Shown one piece after another: positions 43,044-53,470 of a stretch of DNA of 64,000 nt. The notes beneath the pieces are model-generated. The model saw only the letters and a program-made list of their open reading frames with translations, was not told where the DNA came from and did no database searches. Source of the stretch: Barrientosiimonas humi (lineage in GTDB: Bacteria > Actinomycetota > Actinomycetes > Actinomycetales > Dermatophilaceae); the NCBI RefSeq assembly GCF_006716095.1, contig NZ_VFOK01000001.1, positions 1-64,000 of the forward strand, in the 5' to 3' direction. The stretch's first letter is position 1; each line of letters begins with the position of its first letter. Made by a program: the position numbers and the translations under genes.

Positions 43044-44084
43044 ATGAGCCAGGAGTACATCGACTGGGACCTCGCGCGACGCACCGGCCACCGCATCGTC
43101 AAGGACGGGCCCAAGGTGACGCTCGACGAGGCACGGGCCGCCGTGGCCGAGCTGCACTCGGCCGCCGACCGGGCCCACCAGCCGGTCGCCGACACCGCCG
43201 CGCTGCACGCGCCGGCCGGCGACACCCCCGTGCACGTCGTCGACCGCACCGCCTGGATCGACGCCAACACCGCCTCGATGGGCGCGCTCGTCGCGCCGGC
43301 GGTCGAGAAGATCACCGCCAAGAAGGCCGCCGGGCCGACCGTGCGCAAGGTCGGCGCCAAGGTCACCGGCGCCGAGATGGGCGCGCTGCTCGGTTATGTC
43401 GCGAGCAAGGTGCTGGGGCAGTTCGACCTCGCCCCCGAGGGCACCCCGAGCCTGCTGCTGGTGGCGCCCAACGTCGTGCAGGTCGAGCGCGAGCTCGGCG
43501 TCGACCCCAGCGACTTCCGGCTGTGGGTCTGCCTGCACGAGGAGACCCACCGGGTGCAGTTCACCGCCGTGCCGTGGCTGCGCGAGCACGTGATCACCAG
43601 CGCCCGCACGCTGATGGTCGACCTGGTGCCCGACCCCGACAAGCTGCCCGAGCGGCTGCAGCAGATCACCGGCCGGCTGCCCGGCGCGTTCAAGGAGGGC
43701 GGCCAGGGTCTCGCCGACCTCGTCACCACCCCGCAGCAGCGCGAGGAGCTGGCCCGCGTCACGGCGATCATGTCGCTGCTCGAGGGGCACGCCGACGTGG
43801 TCATGGACGCCGTCGGCCCGCAGATCGTCCCCACGGTCGGCGAGATCCGCGCCAAGTTCGACGAGCGGCGCAAGGGCGCCAGCGGCCCCGACCGGCTGCT
43901 GCGGCGGCTGCTCGGGCTCGAGGCCAAGATGCGGCAGTACCGCGACGGCGCGGTCTTCGTGCGCAGCGTCGTCGACCGGGTCGGCCTCGACGGCTTCAAC
44001 CAGGTGTGGACCTCGCCCGAGACGCTGCCGCTGCCCACCGAGATCGCCGAGCCCGAGGCGTGGGTCGCCCGGGTGCACGGCTGA
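43044..44084 (+). CDS. Zinc-dependent metalloprotease (zincin, DUF2342)
   Basis: 346 residues. HEETH motif in CLHEETHRVQF (about 165-169) supplies the zinc ligands, with GHADVVMDAVG about 85 residues later as the probable third ligand region. This family always lies between dacB and tilS in actinobacteria; its substrate is unknown. TAGGGT is 7 bases before ATG 43044, so the mRNA is probably leaderless. Confidence 0.9.
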   Translation: MSQEYIDWDLARRTGHRIVKDGPKVTLDEARAAVAELHSAADRAHQPVADTAALHAPAGDTPVHVVDRTAWIDANTASMGALVAPAVEKITAKKAAGPTVRKVGAKVTGAEMGALLGYVASKVLGQFDLAPEGTPSLLLVAPNVVQVERELGVDPSDFRLWVCLHEETHRVQFTAVPWLREHVITSARTLMVDLVPDPDKLPERLQQITGRLPGAFKEGGQGLADLVTTPQQREELARVTAIMSLLEGHADVVMDAVGPQIVPTVGEIRAKFDERRKGASGPDRLLRRLLGLEAKMRQYRDGAVFVRSVVDRVGLDGFNQVWTSPETLPLPTEIAEPEAWVARVHG

Positions 44085-44092
44085 CCGACGCC

Positions 44093-45193
44093 GTGCCGGG
44101 TCCGCCGCCCGCGGTCGCCCGCACCCGCCTGGCCGTACGCCGTGGGCTGAGCTCCCTTGCGGGAGAGGCTGATCCGCCCGGCCGGGAGCTGACGGTGCTG
44201 GTCGCGGTCAGCGGTGGCCCCGACTCGCTGGCGCTCGCCGCGGCCACCGCCTTCGAGGCGCCCCGGGCGGGCGTGCGGGCCGGTGCCGTCGTGGTCGACC
44301 ACGGCCTGCAGCCCGCCTCCGACGCCGTGGCCCGGGCGGCCGCCGACCAGTGCCGGGCGCTTCGTCTCGACCCGGTGGAGGTCGTGCGCGTCGAGGTCGC
44401 CGACGGCTCCGGCGACGGGCCCGAGATGGCGGCGCGCACCGCCCGCCACGCCGCGCTCGAGGAGGCGCGGGTGCGGCTCGGGGCCGACCGGGTGCTGCTC
44501 GGTCACACCCGCGACGACCAGGCCGAGCAGGTGCTGCTCGGCCTGCTGCGCGGCTCGGGGGCCCGCTCGCTCGCGGGCATGCCGGAGGCGTCGCCGACGC
44601 TGCTGCGCCCGTTCCTCGACGTCACCCGCGAGGAGACCGAGTCTGCTTGTGCCGCAGCGGGACTCACGCCCTGGCGCGACCCGCACAACGACGACCCGCG
44701 ATTCGCCCGGGTGCGCGCCCGCGCCGCGCTCGCCCAGCTGTCGGAGTCCCTCGGGCCGCAGCTCGGCGCCAACCTGGCCCGCACCGCGCGCCTGCTGCGC
44801 GACGACGACGACGCGCTCACCGCCTGGGCCGACCACGAGCTCGCCGCGGCCCGCCCCGCCGCGACCGGCCACGTCCCCGACGGAGACGCCGCGCTCGAGA
44901 TCGACGGCCTGGTGCGCCTGCCGCGAGCCGTGCGCACCCGGGCGCTGCGGCGGTGGCTGCTCGAGGCCGGGGCCGACGGGGCGGCCCTCGGGTCGCGGCA
45001 CCTCGCCGAGGTCGACCGGCTCGTCGCCGACTGGCGCGGCCAGGGCCCCGTGGACGTACCGGCCCTGTCGGTGCGGCGCATCGGGCCCACGCTCGCCGCC
45101 CACCCCCACGGTCGGGTTGAATGGGCTCGCCCCAAGCCCCGCCCCGCCGACGCCGCCGACGACGTCGCCGGTGCAGACGCAGATCAGGAGTGA
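44093..45193 (+). CDS. tilS: tRNA(Ile)-lysidine synthase
   Basis: 366 residues; modifies C34 of the CAU tRNA-Ile to lysidine. PP-loop AVSGGPDSLAL (about 36-46), HTRDDQAEQVLLGLLRG with the catalytic Asp region, and PWRDPHNDDPRF. GTG 44093 is taken; the frame is also open back to a CTG overlapping the previous stop (CTGA, 44081). The short actinobacterial form lacks most of the C-terminal domain. Overlaps or abuts hpt. Confidence 0.94.
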   Translation: MPGPPPAVARTRLAVRRGLSSLAGEADPPGRELTVLVAVSGGPDSLALAAATAFEAPRAGVRAGAVVVDHGLQPASDAVARAAADQCRALRLDPVEVVRVEVADGSGDGPEMAARTARHAALEEARVRLGADRVLLGHTRDDQAEQVLLGLLRGSGARSLAGMPEASPTLLRPFLDVTREETESACAAAGLTPWRDPHNDDPRFARVRARAALAQLSESLGPQLGANLARTARLLRDDDDALTAWADHELAAARPAATGHVPDGDAALEIDGLVRLPRAVRTRALRRWLLEAGADGAALGSRHLAEVDRLVADWRGQGPVDVPALSVRRIGPTLAAHPHGRVEWARPKPRPADAADDVAGADADQE

Positions 45194-45195
45194 GC

Positions 45196-45747
45196 GTGGA
45201 CGCCTCGCACATGGGTGACGACCTGGAGAAGGTGCTGTTCACCGAGGACCAGATCCGGGAGCGGCTCGCCGAGCTCGGCGAGGAGATCTGGCGCGACTAC
45301 GAGGGCAAGGACCTGCTGCTCGTGGGCGTGCTCAAGGGCGCGATCCTCGTGATGGCCGACCTCATGCGCACCCTCCCCGGCAGCGTGCCGATGGACTGGA
45401 TGGCGGTGTCGTCCTACGGCTCGGGCACCAAGAGCTCGGGCGTGGTGCGCATCCTGAAGGACCTCGACACCGACATCAGCGGCAAGCACGTGCTGATCGT
45501 CGAGGACATCATCGACTCCGGCCTGACCCTGTCGTGGATCCGCTCCAACCTGGAGTCGCGCGAGCCGGCGTCGGTCGAGATCTGCACGCTGCTGCGCAAG
45601 CCCGACGCCGCGAAGGTCGAGATCGACTGCAAGTACGTCGGGTTCGAGATCCCCAACGAGTTCGTCGTCGGCTACGGCCTCGACTTCGACGAGCAGTACC
45701 GCAACCTGCGCGAGATCGGCACCCTCGCCCCGCACGTCTACAGCTGA
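45196..45747 (+). CDS. hpt: Hypoxanthine-guanine phosphoribosyltransferase
   Basis: 183 residues; purine salvage. PRPP motif [14 protein letters not shown] (about 97-110) and [17 protein letters not shown] 45196 has GGAG 5 bases upstream; GTG 45190 (overlapping the tilS stop as GTGA) and ATG 45211 are alternatives. Confidence 0.95.
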   Translation: MDASHMGDDLEKVLFTEDQIRERLAELGEEIWRDYEGKDLLLVGVLKGAILVMADLMRTLPGSVPMDWMAVSSYGSGTKSSGVVRILKDLDTDISGKHVLIVEDIIDSGLTLSWIRSNLESREPASVEICTLLRKPDAAKVEIDCKYVGFEIPNEFVVGYGLDFDEQYRNLREIGTLAPHVYS

Positions 45748-45752
45748 CGCCG

Positions 45753-45782
45753 GGCCGCGGCGCCGAAGGCCGCGGCGCCGAA
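45753..45782. repeat. 15-bp tandem duplicate in the ftsH upstream region
   Basis: GGCCGCGGCGCCGAA occurs twice head to tail, 6 bases after the hpt stop; a degenerate third follows. The remaining 190 bases before ftsH hold no gene; a TACCGT at 45871-45876 is a possible -10. Confidence 0.7.
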
Positions 45783-45973
45783 CGCCGCAGCGGGGAACAC
45801 TGCCCGCGGGCCGCGCGTTCAACTGCGCAGACGCGGGCATACCGCGTCCGGACGGGCCGTGCGCGGCGTGTACCGTCGGCCAAGTCTGTGTCTCGGCTGC
45901 TGCCCACCCTGCGAGCAGGGCGCCGCCGCCGGCCAACCTGAGCAGGAGGATCGGGGCCCCGCCCCGCAGTTTC

Positions 45974-48001
45974 ATGAACGCGAAGCGCATCGCCCGTGCA
46001 CCTGGGTTCTGGATCGTCCTCGTCGTGGCGATCGCCTTCCTGTGGTTCGCCGTGGGTGGCTCCGGTGGCTTCCAGCGGGTCGACACCTCGCAGGCGATCA
46101 CCCTCATCAACGAGAACAAGGTCGAGTCGGCCAAGGTCACGCCCGACCGGGTCGACCTCACCCTGAAGTCCGCGCAGGACGTCGGCGACGTGCAGGACGC
46201 CGACAAGGTGCAGGCCTACTACGTCCCGGCCCGCGGCGAGCAGATCGTCACCGCGCTCAACCAGCGCCCGCCGAGCCAGGGCTTCACCGACGACCCCGAG
46301 CAGCAGAACATCTTCGTCAGCATGCTGCTGACGATGCTGCCGCTGCTGCTCATCCTCGGTCTGTTCTGGTTCTTCATGTCCCAGATGCAGGGCGGCGGCG
46401 GCCGGGTCATGCAGTTCGGCAAGTCCAAGGCCAAGCTCGCCAGCAAGGACATGCCCAAGGTCACCTTCGCCGACGTGGCCGGCTCCGACGAGGCCGTCGA
46501 GGAGCTGCACGAGATCAAGGAGTTCCTCTCCGAGCCGCGCAAGTTCCTCGAGGTCGGCGCCAAGATCCCCAAGGGCGTGCTGCTGTACGGCCCGCCCGGC
46601 ACCGGCAAGACGCTGCTCGCCCGCGCGGTCGCCGGCGAGGCGGGCGTGCCGTTCTACACGATCTCCGGCTCCGACTTCGTCGAGATGTTCGTCGGTGTGG
46701 GCGCCTCGCGCGTGCGTGACCTGTTCGAGCAGGCCAAGGCCAACGCGCCGGCCATCATCTTCGTCGACGAGATCGACGCCGTCGGGCGCCACCGCGGCGC
46801 CGGCCTCGGCGGCGGTCACGACGAGCGCGAGCAGACCCTCAACCAGCTGCTGGTCGAGATGGACGGCTTCGACGTCAAGACCAACGTCATCCTCATCGCC
46901 GCCACCAACCGGCCCGACATCCTCGACCCGGCGCTGCTGCGCCCGGGCCGCTTCGACCGGCAGATCGCGGTCGAGGCGCCCGACATGGTCGGCCGGCACC
47001 ACATCCTGCAGGTGCACGCCAAGGGCAAGCCGATGGCTCCCGACGTCGACCTGCTCGCCGTCGCCCGACGTACGCCGGGCTTCTCGGGTGCCGACCTCGC
47101 CAACGTGCTCAACGAGGCCGCCCTGCTCACCGCGCGCAGCAACGGCCGGGTCATCGACAACGGGGCGCTCGACGAGGCCATCGACCGCGTCATGGCCGGC
47201 CCGCAGAAGCGCACCCGCGTGATGAGCGCCAAGGAGCGCAAGATCACCGCCTACCACGAGGGCGGGCACGCCCTGGTGGCCGCCGCGCTGAACTACACCG
47301 ACCCGGTCAGCAAGGTGACGATCCTGCCGCGCGGCCGCGCGCTGGGTTACACCATGGTGCTGCCCGTCGACGACAAGTACTCCACGACGCGCAACGAGCT
47401 GCTCGACCAGCTGTCGTACGCCCTCGGCGGCCGGGTCGCCGAGGAGATCGTCTTCCACGACCCCAGCACCGGTGCGGCCAACGACATCGAGAAGGCCACC
47501 GGTCTGGCGCGCAAGATGGTCACCCAGTTCGGCATGAGCGAGCGGGTCGGCGCGATCAAGCTCGGCCAGGGCAACTCCGAGGTCTTCCTCGGCCGCGACA
47601 TGGGCCACGAGCGCGACTACTCCGAGGGCATGGCCGCCGTCGTCGACGAGGAGGTCCGCCGGCTGGTGGACGCCGCGCACGACGAGGCGTGGCACGCCCT
47701 CAACGACAACCGCGACATCCTCGACAACCTGCTCCTGGAGCTGCTCCAGCGCGAGACGCTCGGCCAGTCCGACCTCGAGGTCGTCTTCCGCGACGTGCGC
47801 AAGCGCCCGCAGCGCCCGGTGTGGCTGTCCAGCGACCTGCGCACGGTGAGCGACCGCGGCCCGGTGCTCACCCCTGCCGAGCGCGAGGCCCTGGCCCGCG
47901 GCGAGCAGCTGCCCGAGGACAAGCAGCAGGTCGAGGAGCACCCGCCGGAGGCGGTCATCGAGGTCCCCGAGGGCGGCTATGTCGACCCGCGCGAAGATTG
48001 A
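45974..48001 (+). CDS. ftsH: ATP-dependent zinc metalloprotease FtsH
   Basis: 675 residues. Two membrane helices (about 11-30 and 115-135) flank an external domain. AAA module with [26 protein letters not shown] and the second region of homology ([20 protein letters not shown]), and protease HEGGH with His428. Degrades membrane and regulatory proteins. Its end overlaps folE by 23 bases. Confidence 0.97.
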   Translation: MNAKRIARAPGFWIVLVVAIAFLWFAVGGSGGFQRVDTSQAITLINENKVESAKVTPDRVDLTLKSAQDVGDVQDADKVQAYYVPARGEQIVTALNQRPPSQGFTDDPEQQNIFVSMLLTMLPLLLILGLFWFFMSQMQGGGGRVMQFGKSKAKLASKDMPKVTFADVAGSDEAVEELHEIKEFLSEPRKFLEVGAKIPKGVLLYGPPGTGKTLLARAVAGEAGVPFYTISGSDFVEMFVGVGASRVRDLFEQAKANAPAIIFVDEIDAVGRHRGAGLGGGHDEREQTLNQLLVEMDGFDVKTNVILIAATNRPDILDPALLRPGRFDRQIAVEAPDMVGRHHILQVHAKGKPMAPDVDLLAVARRTPGFSGADLANVLNEAALLTARSNGRVIDNGALDEAIDRVMAGPQKRTRVMSAKERKITAYHEGGHALVAAALNYTDPVSKVTILPRGRALGYTMVLPVDDKYSTTRNELLDQLSYALGGRVAEEIVFHDPSTGAANDIEKATGLARKMVTQFGMSERVGAIKLGQGNSEVFLGRDMGHERDYSEGMAAVVDEEVRRLVDAAHDEAWHALNDNRDILDNLLLELLQRETLGQSDLEVVFRDVRKRPQRPVWLSSDLRTVSDRGPVLTPAEREALARGEQLPEDKQQVEEHPPEAVIEVPEGGYVDPRED

Positions 48002-48557
48002 CCACCGCCGGGCCGCCGCGGCGGTCCGGGAGCTGTTGATCGCCGTGGGTGAAGACCCCGAGCGCGAGGGTCTGCGCGACACGCCTGACCGGGTGGCGCG
48101 GGCGTACGCCGAGATGTTCGCCGGGCTCCAGCAGGACCCGGCCGAGGTGCTGCAGCGCACCTTCGAGATCGACCACGACGAGCTGGTCATGGTCAAGGAC
48201 ATCGAGGTCTACTCCACCTGCGAGCACCACCTGCTGCCCTTCCACGGCGTCGCGCACGTGAGCTACATCCCCGCCAAGGACGGCCGGGTCACCGGGCTGT
48301 CCAAGCTGGCCCGCCTCGTCGACGTCTACGCCAAGCGGCCGCAGGTGCAGGAGCGGCTCACCAGCCAGATCGCCGACGCGATCATGCGCCACCTCAAGGC
48401 CCAGGGCGCGCTGGTCGTGCTCGACTGCGAGCACCTGTGCATGTCGATGCGCGGGGTGCGCAAGCCCGGCGCCCGCACGCAGACCTCCGCGGTGCGCGGG
48501 CTGCTGCGGGACTCGGCCACCCGGGCCGAGGCGATGAGCCTGGTCACGGGGCGCTGA
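47979..48557 (+). CDS. folE: GTP cyclohydrolase I
   Basis: 192 residues; first step of folate synthesis (GTP to dihydroneopterin triphosphate). Zinc ligands in [11 protein letters not shown] and [11 protein letters not shown], active-site [12 protein letters not shown] 47979 lies inside the ftsH 3' end. Followed by folP and folB-folK. Confidence 0.97.
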   Translation: MSTRAKIDHRRAAAAVRELLIAVGEDPEREGLRDTPDRVARAYAEMFAGLQQDPAEVLQRTFEIDHDELVMVKDIEVYSTCEHHLLPFHGVAHVSYIPAKDGRVTGLSKLARLVDVYAKRPQVQERLTSQIADAIMRHLKAQGALVVLDCEHLCMSMRGVRKPGARTQTSAVRGLLRDSATRAEAMSLVTGR

Positions 48558-48560
48558 CCC

Positions 48561-49412
48561 GTGACCGGCCTGCCGACCCGACCGACCGGCCGACCGCTCC
48601 TGATGGGCGTCGTCAACGTCACGCCCGACTCCTTCTCCGACGGCGGCCGCTGGTTCGACGCCGACGCGGCGATCGCCCACGGCCGCGAGCTGCTGGCGCA
48701 GGGCGCCGACCTGCTCGACGTGGGCGGTGAGTCGACCCGCCCGGGCGCCCAGCGCCCCGACGAGCAGGAGGAGCTGCGCCGCGTCCTCCCGGTCGTCACC
48801 GAGCTGGCCGCCGAGGGCGCCTGGGTGAGCGTCGACACCATGCGCTCCGCGGTCGCCGCCCGCGCGGTCGACCACGGCGCCCGGATCGTCAACGACGTCA
48901 GCGGCGGGCTCGCCGACCCCGCGATGGCACGGGTCGTGGCCGGGCTGTCGGTGCCGTTCGTCGCGATGCACTGGCGCGGCCACAGCCACGACATGCAGAC
49001 CCGCGCGGTCTACGCCGACGTCGTCGCCGAGGTGCGCGACGAGCTGCTCGCGCGGGTCGAGGCGCTGGTCGCCGCGGGCGTCGCCCCCGAGCACGTCGTC
49101 CTCGACCCGGGTCTGGGGTTCGCCAAGACCCCCGAGCACAACTGGCAGCTGCTCGCCTCGCTGCGGGATCTCGTACGTCTGGGGCACCCGGTCCTCGTCG
49201 GCACCTCGCGCAAGCGCTTCCTCGGCGACATCGGCGCCGCGCCCGGGGCACCGTTGCCGCCCGAGCAGCGCGACGCCGCCACCGCGGCCACCAGCGTGCT
49301 GCTCGCCCAGGACGACGTCTGGGCGGTGCGCGTGCACGACATCCCCTCGACCCGGGCCGCGGTCGAGGTGGTCGCCGCGGTGCGGGCCGCCCGGGCGGGA
49401 GCGGCGTCGTGA
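48561..49412 (+). CDS. folP: Dihydropteroate synthase
   Basis: 283 residues; joins pterin and p-aminobenzoate, the sulfonamide target. Signatures MGVVNVTPDSFSDGG and LLDVGGESTRPGA; RKRFLGD near the end binds phosphate. GTG start 3 bases after folE; its stop overlaps the next gene by 4 bases. Confidence 0.97.
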   Translation: MTGLPTRPTGRPLLMGVVNVTPDSFSDGGRWFDADAAIAHGRELLAQGADLLDVGGESTRPGAQRPDEQEELRRVLPVVTELAAEGAWVSVDTMRSAVAARAVDHGARIVNDVSGGLADPAMARVVAGLSVPFVAMHWRGHSHDMQTRAVYADVVAEVRDELLARVEALVAAGVAPEHVVLDPGLGFAKTPEHNWQLLASLRDLVRLGHPVLVGTSRKRFLGDIGAAPGAPLPPEQRDAATAATSVLLAQDDVWAVRVHDIPSTRAAVEVVAAVRAARAGAAS

Positions 49413-50296
49413 GCGCCGACCGGATCAGCCTGACCGGCCTGCGGGTCGCGGCCTGCCACGGCGTGCTCGAGCACGAGAAGACCGAGCCGCAGCCGTTCGT
49501 CGCCGACGTGCTGCTCGAGATCGACCTGCGCGCCGCGGGCGACAGCGACGACCTCGCCCGCACGGTCAGCTATGCCGACGTCGCGCAGGAGACCGAGGCG
49601 ATCCTCGCCGGGCCGCCGGTCGACCTGGTCGAGACCCTGGCCGAGCGGGTCGCCGCCGCGGCGCTGCGGCACGACCCGGTCGAGGCCGTCGAGGTCACGA
49701 TCCACAAGCCCAAGGCGCCCGCCGGCGTGACCTTCGAGCCCGGCGGCGGCCCCGCGGTCACCGTGCGCCGCGAGCAGGACCGCGAGGTCGTCATCGCCCT
49801 CGGCGCCAACCTCGGCCGCCGCGAGCACACCCTGCTCGCGGCCCTCGGGGCGCTGCAGGCGCTGCCCGGGCTCGACGTGGTCGCGGTGTCCGAGCCGTTC
49901 AGCACCGCGCCGGTGGGCGGCCCCGAGCAGCCCGACTTCCTCAACGCCGTCGCGGTCGGTCGCACCCGCCTGGCACCGTGGACGCTGCTGCGCGAGCTGC
50001 ACCGCATCGAGGCGCGGCACGGCCGGGTGCGCGAGACCCGGTGGGGCGCCCGCACGCTCGACCTCGACCTGATCCAGGTGGGCGTGCCGGGCCAGGCCTC
50101 GGAGGTGCGCTCCGACCGCGCCGACCTGACCCTGCCCCACCCGCGCGCGCACGAGCGCGCGTTCGTGCTGGCGCCGTGGGCCCAGGCCGACCCCGACGCA
50201 CTCCTGCGCGTCGACGGCCAGGTGCTGCCCGTCGCCCAGGTGCTCGACGGACTGGGCGAGCAGGACGTACGTCCGGGGCCGGGGTGGCCGCGATGA
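49409..50296 (+). CDS. folB-folK: Fused dihydroneopterin aldolase - HPPK
   Basis: 295 residues combining two steps. FolB part at 1-118 (LRVAACHGVLEHEKTEPQPF, TVSYADVAQ, VETLAERVA) and FolK part at 124-285 (IALGANLGRREHTLLAAL, PVGGPEQPDFLNAV, RWGARTLDLDLI, LPHPRAHERAFVLAPWA). The separate genes of E. coli are often joined in actinobacteria. Both active-site sets look intact. ATGA overlap with the next gene. Confidence 0.95.
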   Translation: MSADRISLTGLRVAACHGVLEHEKTEPQPFVADVLLEIDLRAAGDSDDLARTVSYADVAQETEAILAGPPVDLVETLAERVAAAALRHDPVEAVEVTIHKPKAPAGVTFEPGGGPAVTVRREQDREVVIALGANLGRREHTLLAALGALQALPGLDVVAVSEPFSTAPVGGPEQPDFLNAVAVGRTRLAPWTLLRELHRIEARHGRVRETRWGARTLDLDLIQVGVPGQASEVRSDRADLTLPHPRAHERAFVLAPWAQADPDALLRVDGQVLPVAQVLDGLGEQDVRPGPGWPR

Positions 50297-50790
50297 CGCC
50301 GGACGAGGGGCTGCGGCCCCGGGTCGTGCTGTGGAGCGGCGCCGGGATGCTGGTCGTGTGCTACGCGCTCCTGCGGTTCGTCAGCAGCCGGGGCGGCAAC
50401 CTGCCGCAGAACAGCTGGCTGACCATCGCGGTGATCGCGCTCGTCGCGATGCCGATCCTGGTGCTGGCCTGGCAGATCAAGAGCTACGTCGCCGGCCGCA
50501 CGCCGGAGCCGCCGAGCCCGCAGCTGGCGCGCGGGGTGCTCGTCGCCGCCCGGGCCAGCGCGGTCGCCGGTGGCGTGGCGTTCGGGTGGTACGCCGCGCA
50601 GGTGCTGGTGCGCCTGCCCAACGCCGACGTCGCCTCGCAGCGCGAGGAGATGTGGCTCGCGCTCGTGCTGGCGGTGGTCAGCGTGCTGCTGTCGGTCGCC
50701 GGGTTCGTCGCGCAGGCGTGGTGCCGGATCCCGCCCGAGGACGACGACGAGGACCGCCGCTCCCGCGGCGGCGGCGCGGCCACGGCCTGA
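50293..50790 (+). CDS. DUF3180 membrane protein
   Basis: 165 residues with four membrane helices (about 12-28, 41-60, 80-100, 115-138) and an acidic/basic tail (EDDDEDRRSRGGG). DUF3180 proteins follow folK in many actinobacteria; function unknown. Confidence 0.85.
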   Translation: MTPDEGLRPRVVLWSGAGMLVVCYALLRFVSSRGGNLPQNSWLTIAVIALVAMPILVLAWQIKSYVAGRTPEPPSPQLARGVLVAARASAVAGGVAFGWYAAQVLVRLPNADVASQREEMWLALVLAVVSVLLSVAGFVAQAWCRIPPEDDDEDRRSRGGGAATA

Positions 50791-50817
50791 CCCGGGCGAT
50801 CCGTCCGGCACGCGGCT

Positions 50818-50928
50818 CGGCGCGGGTGGGCTCTGCATTTCGTACGTGAACGCACGATCTGGGGCGGGCAGGCCCGGAGCGGCGCGGGTGGGCTCTGCAT
50901 TTCGTACGTGAACGCACGATCTGGGGCG
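50818..50928. repeat. 49-bp direct repeat pair
   Basis: Identical 49-base copies at 50818-50866 and 50880-50928, 13 bases apart. Each begins CGGCGCGGGTGGGCTCTGC and holds CGTACGTGAACGCACG, a weak dyad. No gene fits the 297-base gap between DUF3180 and the surface protein; apart from this pair I see only a GC-rich hairpin region at 51030-51065 before the end of the opposing gene. Confidence 0.95.
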
Positions 50929-51087
50929 AGCGCCGCCCGGGTGCCGGGCCGGCCGGGGCGGTTCGTGACGGGGGTCGCGGCCTCCCGGCGCGGAGCCGTC
51001 ACCTCTCGTCGACCGGCCAGGCGGACGTACGACGGCGGGGCCGCCCCCCTGAGGGCGACCCCGCCGAAGCTTGCGGGTGGTGCTGGA

Positions 51088-52047
51088 TCAGTCGCGCAGA
51101 CGACGACGACCCGTGGCGACCGCGAGGGCGGCACCGCTGATGGTCAGCAGCGCGACACCGGCGGCGGTGGCGTTGTCGCCCTCACCCACGACACCGGTCT
51201 CGACGGGCGGGCCCGTCGGCTGACCCGGGTCGCTCGGCTCCTGGGTGCCGGTCGGGGTCGCGGTGTCGGTCGGCTCCGGCGAGTCGGTGGGCTCCGGCTC
51301 GGTCGGGGTCGCGGTGGGCGAGTCGGTCGGCTCCGGGTCGGTCGGCGACGCGGTCGGGGAGTCCGTCGGCTCCGGGTCCGTCGGGGTCGGCGACGGGTCG
51401 GTCGGCGACGCGGTCGGCGAGTCGGTGGGGCTCGGCGACGGCTCGGGGCCGGTGTCACCCACGGTGATCGTCGCGAGCGTGCTGTCTTGGCCCTCGTTGA
51501 GAGAGCACTCGATCTGGGCCACGAAGCCGGTGTTGGTGGTCAGGGCGGTGGTGAAGTCCCCGATGACGACCGGGACCTCTCCCGGGGTCTCCGGCGCGGT
51601 CTCGCTCTCGCCGGTGCCAGTGGCGGTGACCGTAAGGGTTCCACTCTCGGGAACGGGGATCGGGGTGCCCTGGACGGTAAGCGATGCCGAGCGCTGTTCG
51701 CCATCGACGGTGTAACCCGCGTCAGCCGTGCCCTCGGTGATCTCGGTGTTGCCCAGGCTTCGCAGGGTCTGCACCGAGTCCTCGCCGGCGGTGACGGTGG
51801 CGGTGATGGCTGGGCTTTCGATGGTAGCGCCGGGCTCGACGGACTCGGGCAGGTCACCCTCGACGGTCACGAGCCAGGGGTCTTCGAAGGTGATGCCGAA
51901 GGCCGGCACGGAGCAGGTGTAACTCAATTCGGCACTCTGCGCGGCGTCGGCGGAGGGGGCGGTAGCGAGGGCGAATCCGGCGAAGGCGAGTGCGGTGATG
52001 CCGGAGAGGGCCCCGACCCGGCGGCCCGTAGTCGTGCGGTGCGACAT
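51088..52047 (-). CDS. Secreted surface protein with Pro/Thr/Ser stalk and C-terminal anchor
   Basis: 319 residues. Signal peptide (cleavage near residue 35, SADA-AQ), a beta-rich head of about 165 residues with two Cys (SYTCSVP, QIECSLN), and a stalk of PTDSPTASPTDP-type repeats (200-280). A C-terminal hydrophobic helix then ends in RRRLRD. That layout is of a sortase substrate, but the sorting motif is atypical (PPVETG instead of LPxTG). GAGGAGAAG precedes ATG 52047. Confidence 0.8.
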   Translation of the reverse strand: MSHRTTTGRRVGALSGITALAFAGFALATAPSADAAQSAELSYTCSVPAFGITFEDPWLVTVEGDLPESVEPGATIESPAITATVTAGEDSVQTLRSLGNTEITEGTADAGYTVDGEQRSASLTVQGTPIPVPESGTLTVTATGTGESETAPETPGEVPVVIGDFTTALTTNTGFVAQIECSLNEGQDSTLATITVGDTGPEPSPSPTDSPTASPTDPSPTPTDPEPTDSPTASPTDPEPTDSPTATPTEPEPTDSPEPTDTATPTGTQEPSDPGQPTGPPVETGVVGEGDNATAAGVALLTISGAALAVATGRRRLRD

Positions 52048-52284
52048 GCTTCTCCTCTGGATGGCGGTAGGAGCCTCCCGCTACCTACCGAACAGTAAGT
52101 AAGTCCCACCATGCCAGGCCGATCAGCCTCGTGGGAGAGGTTGATCACAAATTTTTCAGGATCACCTGTTAGCGGGCAGGCGAACGGGGACTCGTCCGGG
52201 GCGGCTGAGGGCAGTCCCGGACCCCTCTCGACGGGGCGGTCCGACCGCCCGCCGACGCGGCCGCGCGGACTCCTTGTCGATGCC

Positions 52285-53451
52285 CTACTTGTCGATGTCG
52301 CCGACGACGAAGAAGGTCGAGCCCAGGATCGCCACCATGTCGGCGAGGAGCGCTCCGGGCAGCAGCTCGCGCAGCACCGCCACGTTGTTGAACGACGCCG
52401 AGCGCAGCTTCAGCCGCCACGGGGTCTTCTCACCGCGTGAGACGAGGTAGTAGCCGTTCAGCCCGAGGGGGTTCTCGGTGGCGGTGTAGTCATCGCCCTC
52501 GGGCACCTTGAGCACCTTGGGCAGCTTGACGTTGACCGGCCCGCGCGGCAGGTCGCGCAGCACCTCGACGCACCGGTCGGCGAGGTCGAGGCTGACCTGG
52601 GTCTGCTCCAGCAGCACCTCGAGCCGGGCCAGGCAGTCGCCGGCCTCCCGGGTGACCACGCGACCCGGGCCGCCGGGGCCGAACAGCTCGCCGTAGGCCA
52701 GGTAGGGCGCGTCGCGCCGCAGGTCGATGTCGAGACCGGACGCACGGGCGATCGGCCCGGACACGCCGTACGCGCTCGCCAGGTCTCGCGGGAGCACGCC
52801 GACCCCGCGCGTGCGGGCGCGCAGGATCTCGTTGCCGACCAGCATGCTCTCCAGGTCGGGCAGGCGCCGCCGCACCAGCGCGACGGTCTCGGCGACGCGG
52901 TCGAGCCAGCCGGCGGGGAGGTCTTCGCGCAGCCCGCCGACGCGGTTGAACATGTAGTGCATGCGGCCGCCGGAGATCTCCTCCATCACGGCCTGCAGGT
53001 CCTCGCGCTCGCGGAAGGCGTAGAAGATCGGCGTGATCGCGCCGAGCTCGAGCGGGTAGGACCCGAGGAACATCAGGTGGTTGAGCACCCGGTTGAGCTC
53101 GGCCAGCAGGGTGCGCGTCCAGGTGGCCCGCTCGGGCACGTCCATGCCGAGCATCCGCTCGACGGTCAGCGCGACCCCGATCTCGCTGCTGAACGCCGAC
53201 AGCCAGTCGTGCCGGTTGGCCAGCACCAGGATCTGTCGGTAGTCGCGCACCTCGAACAGCTTCTCGGCGCCGCGGTGCATGTAGCCCACGATCGGTTCGG
53301 CCTCGACGATGCGCTCCCCGTCGAGCACGATGCGCAGCCGCAGCACGCCGTGCGTCGCGGGGTGCTGCGGCCCGATGTTGAGCACCATGTCGGCGGTCGC
53401 GAGACCGCCCGCGCCCACGCCGACGGTGAGCTCCTGCGGGTTGGGGGCCAT
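52285..53451 (-). CDS. nuoD: NADH-quinone oxidoreductase subunit D, orphan copy
   Basis: 388 residues, 49 kDa subunit family. Quinone-site motifs [27 protein letters not shown] and [12 protein letters not shown] are intact; the C-terminal DIDK end is normal. No other nuo gene lies nearby, so this is a stand-alone copy. It may replace or vary the subunit of complex I or serve another quinone enzyme. The Arg after HPATHGVL, whose counterpart in human NDUFS2 is methylated, is present. Confidence 0.9.
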   Translation of the reverse strand: MAPNPQELTVGVGAGGLATADMVLNIGPQHPATHGVLRLRIVLDGERIVEAEPIVGYMHRGAEKLFEVRDYRQILVLANRHDWLSAFSSEIGVALTVERMLGMDVPERATWTRTLLAELNRVLNHLMFLGSYPLELGAITPIFYAFREREDLQAVMEEISGGRMHYMFNRVGGLREDLPAGWLDRVAETVALVRRRLPDLESMLVGNEILRARTRGVGVLPRDLASAYGVSGPIARASGLDIDLRRDAPYLAYGELFGPGGPGRVVTREAGDCLARLEVLLEQTQVSLDLADRCVEVLRDLPRGPVNVKLPKVLKVPEGDDYTATENPLGLNGYYLVSRGEKTPWRLKLRSASFNNVAVLRELLPGALLADMVAILGSTFFVVGDIDK

Positions 53452-53470
53452 GCCGGCCAGTATGCCGACC

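Noticed and set aside
45748-45973. A small gene in the ftsH upstream region
   Set aside because: Frames there continue out of phase from hpt or ftsH and lack a start site; only repeats and a possible promoter were kept.
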